From contig JAKFEP010000177.1 of NCBI GenBank assembly GCA_036675645.1, positions 1 to 15,854 of the forward strand: 15,854 nt of DNA, given 5' to 3'. Of this stretch, positions 6,901-13,600 are shown piece by piece (the stretch's first letter is position 1; each line of letters begins with the position of its first letter). A program made the position numbers and the translations under genes. The notes beneath the pieces were generated by a model that ran no database searches, was not told the DNA's origin, and worked only from the letters and a program-made list of their open reading frames with translations. The stretch is from Methylotenera_A sp036675645 (lineage in GTDB: Bacteria > Pseudomonadota > Gammaproteobacteria > Burkholderiales > Methylophilaceae).

Positions 6901-8084
6901 TTGGTCGTATTCGTCGCTTGCTGGAAGGTAAAGCAGCCACTGGTGGTCCAAATAAATTGAAAAAAGGCGAAGCATTAAGCGCTGAGTATTTGGATTCTGT
7001 CGGTCGTTATGATTGGTTTGATATTCGCCTATCTGACGAAGAAGCAGCACGTCAGCTAGAGCAATTAAAAGACAGTCTTGCCCAAGCCCGTGTCGATTTT
7101 GACAGCAAATTTGACGAGAAAAAACGTAAGTTGACACAAGGTGACGAATTGCCACCAGGTGTACAAAAAATGGTTAAAGTGTACTTGGCGGTAAAACGTC
7201 GCATTCAGCCAGGTGACAAAATGGCGGGTCGTCACGGTAACAAAGGTGTGATTTCAAAAATCGTACCAGTAGAAGATATGCCACACATGGCAGACGGTAC
7301 ACCAATGGATATTGTGTTAAATCCACTAGGCGTACCATCACGGATGAATATTGGCCAGATTTTAGAAGTGCATTTGGGCTGGGCAGCTAAAGGCTTAGGT
7401 TTGCGTATTCAAGAAATGCTTGAGTCGGAAGTAAAAGTGGCTGAAATTCGCAAGTTTTTCGAACAAATTTACAACGACAGCACCGGCAAAAAAGAAGACA
7501 TTAAATCTTACAGCGACGCCGAAATACTGGAGCTGGCACGTAATCTACAGGATGGTGTGCCGTTTGCAACGCCCGTGTTTGACGGAGCCGCAGAGTCTGA
7601 CATTAAAGCCATGCTAGATTTGGCTTTCCCTGATGATGATGCGCGTACCAAACAATTGCAATTCTCTGCTGGTAAAACGCAGGTGAAATTGTTTGATGGC
7701 CGCACCGGCGATGCGTTTGAGCGTCCTGTGACAGTGGGTTACATGCACGTATTGAAACTGCATCATTTGGTCGATGACAAAATGCATGCGCGTTCAACTG
7801 GTCCATATAGCTTGGTCACACAACAGCCATTGGGCGGTAAAGCACAATTTGGTGGTCAACGTTTTGGTGAGATGGAGGTTTGGGCGCTGGAAGCTTATGG
7901 CGCATCCTACACCTTGCAAGAGATGCTCACGGTGAAATCGGATGACGTGAATGGCCGTACCAAAGTGTATGAAAATATTGTCAAGGGTGAGCACAAAATT
8001 GATGCGGGTATGCCGGAATCATTTAACGTGCTGGTGAAAGAAATCCGTTCACTCGCTATCGACATTGACCTTGACCGCAATTAA
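3912..8084 (+). CDS. rpoB: DNA-directed RNA polymerase subunit beta
   Basis: RpoB (1390 aa from the ATG at 3912; E. coli 1342) forms with beta' the catalytic core of RNA polymerase. It starts MSYSFTEKKRIRKSFAKR, as in other Proteobacteria. The rifampicin region is at about residues 532-580: GSSQLSQFMDQ...HKRRISALGPGGLTRERAG. The residues equivalent to E. coli Q513, D516, H526 and S531 are unchanged (Q538, D541, H551, S556), so this region looks rifampicin-sensitive; N518 is replaced by T. The catalytic DKMAGRHGNKG motif is at 1102-1112 with lysines K1103 and K1111. A charged insertion typical of proteobacterial beta lies at about 960-1080. The open frame extends upstream to 3837 but lacks a ribosome site there. 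rpoC begins 16 bases after the stop. Confidence 0.98.
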   Translation: MSYSFTEKKRIRKSFAKRESVQEVPYLLAMQLESYKAFLQAEIPADKRTDSGLESTFSSVFPIVSHSGNARLDYVSYQLGSEPFDVKECQQRGLTFAAPLRVKVRLTIMDKEASKPTVKEVKEQEVYMGELPLMTENGSFVINGTERVIVSQLHRSPGVFFEHDRGKTHSSGKLLFSARIIPYRGSWLDFEFDPKDYLYFRVDRRRKMPVTILLKALGYTPEQILETFNDTDTFHIGPKGVEFTLVADRLRGEVAKFDITDKAGEVLVAKDKRITVKHIRDIEKASVTKITVPTDFIMGRAIANNIIDTETGEIIANANDEVTETLLEKLIEAKVSTINTLYTNDLDHGDFISQTLRIDEIPDQYSARVAIYRMMRPGEPPTEEAVEALFNGLFFNEDRYDLSVVGRMKFNRRAYPVKQEERSANWIRKFYERVGAQSDQGANVLSNDDILSVIGVLLELRNGRGEIDDIDHLGNRRIRSVGELAENQFRAGLVRVERAVKERLSQAESDNLMPHDLINAKPVSSAIREFFGSSQLSQFMDQTNPLSEITHKRRISALGPGGLTRERAGFEVRDVHSTHYGRVCPIETPEGPNIGLINSLALYARTNQYGFLETPYRRVEGNKVSDTIDYLSAIEESQFMIAQANTELNAKNVFTDDLISSRHLNEFTMTQPERVQYMDVAPSQIVSVAASLIPFLEHDDANRALMGANMQRQAVPCLRAEKAVVGTGIERTVAIDSGTTVQARRGGIVDYVDSARIVVRVHDAEAKAGEVGVDIYNLTKYTRSNQNTNINQRPLVKVGDNLARGDIIADGASTDMGELALGQNMLVGFMPWNGYNYEDSILISERVVADDRYTSIHIEELSVVARDTKLGAEEITQDISNLSERMLGRLDESGIIYIGAEVEAGDVLVGKVTPKGETQLTPEEKLLRAIFGEKASDVKDTSLRVPSGMSGTVIDVQVFTREGIDRDSRAQQIIDDQLAHYKTDLADQMRIVEDDAFGRIRRLLEGKAATGGPNKLKKGEALSAEYLDSVGRYDWFDIRLSDEEAARQLEQLKDSLAQARVDFDSKFDEKKRKLTQGDELPPGVQKMVKVYLAVKRRIQPGDKMAGRHGNKGVISKIVPVEDMPHMADGTPMDIVLNPLGVPSRMNIGQILEVHLGWAAKGLGLRIQEMLESEVKVAEIRKFFEQIYNDSTGKKEDIKSYSDAEILELARNLQDGVPFATPVFDGAAESDIKAMLDLAFPDDDARTKQLQFSAGKTQVKLFDGRTGDAFERPVTVGYMHVLKLHHLVDDKMHARSTGPYSLVTQQPLGGKAQFGGQRFGEMEVWALEAYGASYTLQEMLTVKSDDVNGRTKVYENIVKGEHKIDAGMPESFNVLVKEIRSLAIDIDLDRN

Positions 8085-8100
8085 TTAGGAGAGAATTCAC

Positions 8101-11100
8101 ATGAAAGCTCTATTAGACTTATTTAAACAGGTAACGCAAGAAGAAGAGTTTGATGCGATTAAAATCGCGTTGGCTTCACCTGAAAAAATCCGTTCATGGT
8201 CATATGGTGAAGTCAAAAAGCCAGAAACCATTAACTACCGCACCTTTAAACCAGAGCGCGATGGATTGTTTTGCTCAAAAATCTTTGGCCCAATTAAAGA
8301 TTACGAATGCTTATGCGGCAAATATAAACGCTTAAAACATCGTGGCGTGATCTGCGAAAAATGTGGCGTTGAAGTGACTTTGTCAAAAGTGCGTCGTGAG
8401 CGTATGGGTCATATCGACTTAGCATCACCGGTAGCCCACATCTGGTTCTTGAAATCACTACCAAGCCGTTTAGGTATGGTATTGGACATCGCTTTGCGTG
8501 ATATTGAACGTGTATTGTACTTTGAAGCATTTATCGTCGTTGATCCTGGCATGACGCCACTGACACGCGGTCAGTTGCTGACAGAAGACGACTACTTGGC
8601 AAAAGTAGAAGAATACGGTGACGAATTCAATGCAGTAATGGGTGCAGAAGCCGTGCGTGAATTATTGCGCAACATGAACATCGCTAACGAGATTGAGGTG
8701 TTACGTCGCGATTTGGGCGAAACTGGCTCAGAGGCAAAAATCAAGAAAATCGCTAAGCGTCTAAAAGTATTAGAAGCATTCCAGAAATCTGGTATCAAGC
8801 CTGAATGGATGATTCTTGAAATCTTGCCGGTGTTGCCGCCAGAACTGCGTCCATTGGTACCATTGGATGGCGGCCGTTTTGCAACATCTGACTTGAACGA
8901 TTTATACCGTCGCGTCATTAACCGTAACAACCGCCTGAAAAGATTATTGGAGCTAAAAGCGCCGGAAATCATCGTGCGCAACGAAAAACGTATGTTGCAA
9001 GAAGCGGTGGATTCATTATTAGACAATGGTCGTCGCGGTAAAGTGATGACAGGCGCTAACAAACGTCCATTGAAATCTCTCGCAGACATGATTAAAGGCA
9101 AAGGCGGTCGTTTCCGTCAAAACTTGCTTGGTAAGCGTGTGGATTATTCTGGTCGTTCAGTCATCGTGGTTGGTCCAACCTTGAAGCTGCATCAATGCGG
9201 TCTGCCTAAAAAAATGGCGTTGGAATTGTTCAAGCCTTTCATCTTCCATAAATTGGAAGTATTGGGCTTAGCAACCACGATTAAAGCGGCGAAGAAAAAA
9301 GTTGAAGAAGAAGGTCCGGAAGTATGGGATATCCTTGAGGATGTAATCCGCGAACATCCAGTACTATTGAACCGTGCACCAACCTTGCACCGTTTAGGTA
9401 TTCAAGCGTTTGAGCCTATCTTGATTGAAGGTAAAGCCATTCAATTGCACCCGTTAGTTTGTGCGGCATTCAACGCCGACTTTGACGGTGACCAAATGGC
9501 TGTTCACGTGCCATTGAGCTTAGAAGCGCAAATGGAAGCACGTACTTTGATGTTGGCATCAAATAACGTGTTATCACCAGCAAATGGTGAGCCAATCATC
9601 GTGCCTTCACAAGATATTGTGTTGGGTCTTTACTACATGACGCGCGACAAGGTTGCGGCACGTGGTGAAGGTATGCGCTTTGCTGATGTGAAAGAAGTGC
9701 AACGGGTGTTTGATCAAAACTTGATTGATCTGCACGCGAAAATCACAGTACGTATCAAAGAACACGACTTGGATTTGGACGGTGTTAAAACCGAAAAAAC
9801 CACACGTTATGAAACGACTGTGGGCCGTGCCTTATTGTCAGAAATTCTGCCAGCTGGCTTGTCATTTGGCTTAATTGACAAAGCTTTGAAAAAGAAAGAA
9901 ATTTCAAAATTAATCAATGCTTCATTCCGTAAAGTGGGTATTCGCGAAACGGTTATCTTTGCTGATAAATTAATGTATACGGGCTATACCTATGCGACTA
10001 AAGCAGGTATCTCTATTTCCATTAACGATATGTTGGTACCGCCAGAAAAAGGCGCTTTAATTGGCGCTGCTGAGGCGGAAGTCAAAGAAATTGAAGATCA
10101 ATATGTGTCGGGCTTAGTCACACAAGGTGAGCGCTACAATAAAGTGGTCGACATTTGGGGTCGCGCTGGTGACAAAGTGGCCGATGCCATGATGAAACAA
10201 TTGCGTGAAGAAAATGTATTAGACGCAGATGGCAAGCAAGCGAAAGATAAAGACGGCAAAGCGCTTAAACAAGAATCTTTCAATGCAATCTATATGATGG
10301 CAGACTCGGGTGCGCGTGGTTCTGCAGCCCAAGTTCGTCAGCTAGCTGGTATGCGTGGACTGATGGCGAAACCAGATGGTTCGATTATTGAAACGCCGAT
10401 TACTGCTAACTTCCGTGATGGTTTGAACGTGTTGCAATACTTTATTTCTACGCACGGTGCACGTAAAGGCTTGGCAGATACTGCGTTAAAAACTGCTAAC
10501 TCTGGTTACTTAACACGTCGCTTGGTGGATGTGACGCAAGATCTAGTGGTGACCGAACTTGATTGCGGCACTGCGGATGGCTTGGTAACTAAAGCGTTGG
10601 TAAAAGGTGGTGAAGTGGTTGAACCATTGCATGACCGTATCTTGGGACGTACCGCAGCGTTAGATGTGATTCATCCTGAAACGCAAGAAGTGATCTATGC
10701 CGCCGGTACTTTGCTGGGTGAAGATGAAGTTGAAAAAATTGATGCACTTGGTATCGACGAAGTAAAAGTGCGTACCGCACTGACATGTGATACGCGCTAT
10801 GGTATTTGCGCCACCTGTTATGGCCGCGATTTGGGCCGTGGTAAGCTGATTAGTATGGGCGAAGCAGTAGGTGTTATCGCTGCGCAATCCATCGGAGAGC
10901 CTGGTACACAGTTAACCATGCGTACCTTCCACATTGGTGGTGCAGTGTCTCGTGCAGCTTCTGTTAGCCAAGTTGAGAGTAAATCGAACGGCGTACTGAG
11001 CTTTACTTCAACTATGCGTTACGTGACTAACTCACGTAAAGAGCAAATTGTGATTTCGCGTAATGGTGAGGTGATTATTGCCGATGATAGTGGTCGCGAA

Positions 11101-12390
11101 CGTGAGCGTCACAAAGTGCCTTACGGTGCGACATTGACAGTAATGGACGGTAAAGTGGTTAAAGCAGGTCAAGCGCTAGCGACTTGGGATCCACACACTC
11201 GCCCAATTATTACTGAGTATGCCGGTAATGTGAAGTTTGAAAACGTTGAAGAAGGTATTACGGTTGCCAAGCAAATTGATGATGTGACAGGATTGTCTTC
11301 ATTGGTTGTTATCGATCCGAAACAGCGTGCTGGTCAAACCAAAGGCTTGCGTCCGCAGATTAAACTATTAGATGCAAGTGGTAATGAAGTAAAAATCGCC
11401 GCTAGTGATCAATCAGTGAACATTACCTTCCAATTGGGTTGCATCATCACAGTGAAGGATGGCCAAGAAGTAGGCGTGGGTGAAGTGATTGCACGTATTC
11501 CGCAAGAGTCATCTAAAACGCGTGATATTACCGGTGGTTTGCCACGCGTGGCTGAGTTGTTTGAAGCACGCTCACCCAAAGACGCAGGTATGTTGGCCGA
11601 AACGACAGGGACTGTGTCATTCGGTAAAGACACTAAAGGTAAGCAACGTTTGGTGATTACCGATTTGGATGGGGTTGCTAGTGAATTCTTGATTCCTAAG
11701 GATAAGCACGTAACAGCACATGACGGCCAAGTGGTCACCAAAGGTGAAACAATTGTTGATGGCCCGGCTGATCCGCAAGATATTTTACGTTTACAAGGTC
11801 GTGAAGCATTGGCTCGCTATGTCATTGATGAAGTGCAGGATGTGTATCGCTTGCAAGGTGTTAAGATCAACGATAAACATATTGAAGTGATTGTGCGTCA
11901 AATGTTGCGTCGTGTACGTGTAACGGATGCAGGTGACACCGGCTTTATTATGGGCGAGCAAGTGGAACGTGCTGATTTGTTAGCCGAAAACGAACGCGTA
12001 GTTGCACAAGACAAACGTCCGGCCGAGTTCGAGTATGTTCTACTGGGTATTACTAAAGCTTCATTGTCGACAGATTCGTTTATTTCAGCGGCTTCGTTCC
12101 AAGAAACAACGCGTGTATTGACTGAAGCGGCTATTTTAGGCAAACGTGATGAATTGCGTGGCTTGAAAGAAAACGTGATTGTGGGTCGCCTCATCCCTGC
12201 AGGTACTGGCTTGGCTTACCATGAGTCACGTAAGCGTGCAGCGATTGCAGCCTTAACACCAACAACGCCATCAGCACAAGCGGCGGCGGCTGAAGCGCTG
12301 TTTGGTAATAATGCAGAAACAGAAACGCTAGCAGAAGTTACTGAAATTCCAGCGACTGAAGTGAATGTTGTAGAAACGCCTGCCGAGTAA
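8101..12390 (+). CDS. rpoC: DNA-directed RNA polymerase subunit beta'
   Basis: RpoC (1429 aa; E. coli 1407) holds the polymerase active site. The catalytic NADFDGD is at 458-464, with the Mg-binding aspartates D460, D462 and D464 in exactly the E. coli positions. The N-terminal zinc site is C70, C72, C85 and C88. The second zinc site is C822, C896, C903 and C906 (DTRYGICATCYGRD). The clamp, switch and bridge regions read through normally, for example KRVDYSGRSVIVVGP and NRAPTLHRLGIQAFEP. The last 44 residues (1386-1429) are a low-complexity, Ala- then Glu/Thr-rich acidic tail. ATG follows AGGAG (8087-8091) by nine bases. It ends the rpoBC unit, 10 bases before a long palindrome. Confidence 0.98.
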   Translation: MKALLDLFKQVTQEEEFDAIKIALASPEKIRSWSYGEVKKPETINYRTFKPERDGLFCSKIFGPIKDYECLCGKYKRLKHRGVICEKCGVEVTLSKVRRERMGHIDLASPVAHIWFLKSLPSRLGMVLDIALRDIERVLYFEAFIVVDPGMTPLTRGQLLTEDDYLAKVEEYGDEFNAVMGAEAVRELLRNMNIANEIEVLRRDLGETGSEAKIKKIAKRLKVLEAFQKSGIKPEWMILEILPVLPPELRPLVPLDGGRFATSDLNDLYRRVINRNNRLKRLLELKAPEIIVRNEKRMLQEAVDSLLDNGRRGKVMTGANKRPLKSLADMIKGKGGRFRQNLLGKRVDYSGRSVIVVGPTLKLHQCGLPKKMALELFKPFIFHKLEVLGLATTIKAAKKKVEEEGPEVWDILEDVIREHPVLLNRAPTLHRLGIQAFEPILIEGKAIQLHPLVCAAFNADFDGDQMAVHVPLSLEAQMEARTLMLASNNVLSPANGEPIIVPSQDIVLGLYYMTRDKVAARGEGMRFADVKEVQRVFDQNLIDLHAKITVRIKEHDLDLDGVKTEKTTRYETTVGRALLSEILPAGLSFGLIDKALKKKEISKLINASFRKVGIRETVIFADKLMYTGYTYATKAGISISINDMLVPPEKGALIGAAEAEVKEIEDQYVSGLVTQGERYNKVVDIWGRAGDKVADAMMKQLREENVLDADGKQAKDKDGKALKQESFNAIYMMADSGARGSAAQVRQLAGMRGLMAKPDGSIIETPITANFRDGLNVLQYFISTHGARKGLADTALKTANSGYLTRRLVDVTQDLVVTELDCGTADGLVTKALVKGGEVVEPLHDRILGRTAALDVIHPETQEVIYAAGTLLGEDEVEKIDALGIDEVKVRTALTCDTRYGICATCYGRDLGRGKLISMGEAVGVIAAQSIGEPGTQLTMRTFHIGGAVSRAASVSQVESKSNGVLSFTSTMRYVTNSRKEQIVISRNGEVIIADDSGRERERHKVPYGATLTVMDGKVVKAGQALATWDPHTRPIITEYAGNVKFENVEEGITVAKQIDDVTGLSSLVVIDPKQRAGQTKGLRPQIKLLDASGNEVKIAASDQSVNITFQLGCIITVKDGQEVGVGEVIARIPQESSKTRDITGGLPRVAELFEARSPKDAGMLAETTGTVSFGKDTKGKQRLVITDLDGVASEFLIPKDKHVTAHDGQVVTKGETIVDGPADPQDILRLQGREALARYVIDEVQDVYRLQGVKINDKHIEVIVRQMLRRVRVTDAGDTGFIMGEQVERADLLAENERVVAQDKRPAEFEYVLLGITKASLSTDSFISAASFQETTRVLTEAAILGKRDELRGLKENVIVGRLIPAGTGLAYHESRKRAAIAALTPTTPSAQAAAAEALFGNNAETETLAEVTEIPATEVNVVETPAE

Positions 12391-12399
12391 CTTTTTAAT

Positions 12400-12444
12400 T
12401 AGGCAGATGTGTCAAGATAATTTTTATCTTGACACATCTGCCTA
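12400..12444. repeat. 21-bp perfect inverted repeat between rpoC and rpsL
   Basis: TAGGCAGATGTG... (12400-12420) is exactly complementary to the sequence at 12424-12444 (ending ...CACATCTGCCTA), leaving only TTT as a loop. A T run lies before the repeat (12392-12396), and the bases after it (TGCTAAATAG) are not U-rich, so on neither strand is it a standard intrinsic terminator. It could be an RNase III cleavage site that separates rpoBC from the str mRNA, a non-canonical terminator, or a copy of a dispersed repeat. Confidence 0.85.
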
Positions 12445-12481
12445 TGCTAAATAGAATGCTTGGTTTTTCAGAATAGCCTTA

Positions 12482-12512
12482 TTGTCATTAATAAAGCGAT
12501 TAATTGTAGAAT
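12482..12512 (+). promoter_or_regulatory. Possible promoter for rpsL-rpsG-fusA
   Basis: TTGTCA (12482-12487, 4 of 6) and TAGAAT (12507-12512, 5 of 6) lie in an AT-rich stretch after the palindrome. The 19-base spacing is longer than ideal. The rpsL ribosome site AGAGG (12519-12523) follows closely, so the leader would be very short. Tentative. Confidence 0.3.
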
Positions 12513-12533
12513 TTATATAGAGGTTTTGAGGCA

Positions 12534-12917
12534 ATGCCAACCATTAACCAGTTAGTTCGTAAACCACGCGCAAAAGTGGTCACAAAAAGTAAAGTGCCGG
12601 CACTAGAAGCTTGCCCGCAAAAGCGTGGCGTATGTACGCGTGTGTATACCACAACACCTAAAAAGCCAAACTCTGCGTTACGTAAAGTGGCAAAGGTGCG
12701 CTTAACCAATGGCTACGAAGTGATTAGCTACATTGGCGGTGAAGGCCATAACTTGCAAGAACACAGCGTGGTATTGCTGCGTGGCGGTCGTGTAAAAGAC
12801 TTGCCAGGTGTGCGTTACCATATGGTGCGCGGTAGTTTAGATACGGCCGGCGTGAAGGATCGTAAACAATCACGTTCTAAATACGGTGCAAAACGCCCTA
12901 AAGAGGCTAAAAAGTAA
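12534..12917 (+). CDS. rpsL: 30S ribosomal protein S12 (uS12)
   Basis: S12 (127 aa; E. coli 124) sits at the decoding centre and influences accuracy. It contains the near-invariant KRGVCTRVYTTTPKKPNSALRK (30-51) and GGRVKDLPGVRYH (84-96). The two streptomycin-resistance sites, K43 and K88, are the sensitive lysines, and D89, the residue methylthiolated by RimO, is present. The ATG is preceded by AGAGG ten bases upstream; a GAGG only two bases away is too close to act. It is the first gene of the str group (rpsL-rpsG-fusA-tuf) and follows rpoC by 143 bases. Confidence 0.98.
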   Translation: MPTINQLVRKPRAKVVTKSKVPALEACPQKRGVCTRVYTTTPKKPNSALRKVAKVRLTNGYEVISYIGGEGHNLQEHSVVLLRGGRVKDLPGVRYHMVRGSLDTAGVKDRKQSRSKYGAKRPKEAKK

Positions 12918-13009
12918 TTTAACATTATCGAAAGCGGCTATCCAAAGGCCTTGCTAATGCAGTTGCTAGCAAAACATAACTGAAAACAGAGTATAGAAAA
13001 GAGTAAAGT
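12918..13009 (+). promoter_or_regulatory. rpsL-rpsG gap, candidate S7 control region
   Basis: The 92-base spacer resembles in length the 96-base E. coli S12-S7 gap, where S7 binds its mRNA and represses translation. TTGCTA (12951-12956) can pair with TAGCAA (12967-12972), and TTGCTAGCAA (12963-12972) is self-complementary. I do not see a clear match to the E. coli S7 site, so the function rests on position. Confidence 0.35.
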
Positions 13010-13480
13010 ATGCCAAGACGTAGAGAAGTTCCCAAGCGCCACATTCTGCCAGACCCAAAATTTGGAAGTACAGAAGTGTCTAAATTCGTCAACGTATTAA
13101 TGACAGGTGGTAAGAAATCTGTTGCTGAGCGTATTTTGTATGGTGCATTTGACCAAGTTACAACTAAAACCAGCAAAGATGCGTTAGAAGTGTTTACATT
13201 GGCATTAACGAATCTGCGTCCATTGGTTGAAGTTAAGAGCCGTCGTGTTGGTGGTGCAAACTATCAAGTGCCAGTTGAAGTGCGTCCAAGCCGTCGTAGT
13301 GCCTTGGCAATGCGTTGGTTGCGTGATGCAGCGCGTAAGCGTGGTGAGAAATCCATGGGCTTGCGTTTGGCGGCAGAATTGGTGGAAGCTTCTGAAGGTC
13401 GTGGCTCAGCCATGAAAAAACGTGAAGAGGTTCACCGTATGGCGGAAGCGAATAAAGCATTCTCACATTTTAGGTTCTAA
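13010..13480 (+). CDS. rpsG: 30S ribosomal protein S7 (uS7)
   Basis: S7 (156 aa, the usual bacterial length) is a primary binder of the 3' domain of 16S rRNA, nucleates head assembly, and lines the E site. It begins MPRRREVPKRHILPDPKFGS, with the basic N-terminal extension that contacts rRNA. It contains SKFVNVLMTGGKKSVAERILYGAFD (24-48) and the beta-hairpin region RRVGGANYQVPVEVRPSRRSALAMRWL. The C terminus is KREEVHRMAEANKAFSHFRF. The ATG has a weak purine site (AAGAG, near 12999-13003), consistent with translational coupling to rpsL. fusA follows after 120 bases. Confidence 0.98.
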   Translation: MPRRREVPKRHILPDPKFGSTEVSKFVNVLMTGGKKSVAERILYGAFDQVTTKTSKDALEVFTLALTNLRPLVEVKSRRVGGANYQVPVEVRPSRRSALAMRWLRDAARKRGEKSMGLRLAAELVEASEGRGSAMKKREEVHRMAEANKAFSHFRF

Positions 13481-13502
13481 TAGTAACAAGTTAGTTGTTT
13501 GT

Positions 13503-13533
13503 AACATTGCCTAAACAAAGTTTGGGTATTGTT
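13503..13533 (+). repeat. Hairpin in the rpsG-fusA gap
   Basis: Bases 13503-13516 pair with 13520-13533 around AAA. There are 14 paired positions with one U-U mismatch and two G-U pairs; the inner seven are CCTAAAC/GTTTGGG. No U run follows, so it does not look like a terminator. It may be a processing, stability or control element ahead of the GTG-started fusA. Confidence 0.55.
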
Positions 13534-13586
13534 GATGTGATGAGAATTAAACCGCTCTTTAAGAATTTAAGATTGAATTGACAAGC

Positions 13587-13591
13587 AAAGG
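13587..13591 (+). promoter_or_regulatory. Ribosome binding site for the GTG start of fusA
   Basis: AAAGG lies 9 bases before GTG at 13601. Together with the family N terminus MARITPIERYRNIGI it decides the non-ATG start. Confidence 0.8.
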
Positions 13592-13600
13592 TAAAGTATC

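Noticed and set aside
8592..9101. 169-codon reverse-strand open frame inside rpoC
   Set aside because: It lies opposite a conserved part of rpoC, has no recognisable domain, and is explained by codon bias.
13578..13583. Perfect -35-like TTGACA before fusA
   Set aside because: No -10 hexamer lies at 16 to 19 bases; the nearest, TATAAC at 13609, is 25 bases away and inside fusA.
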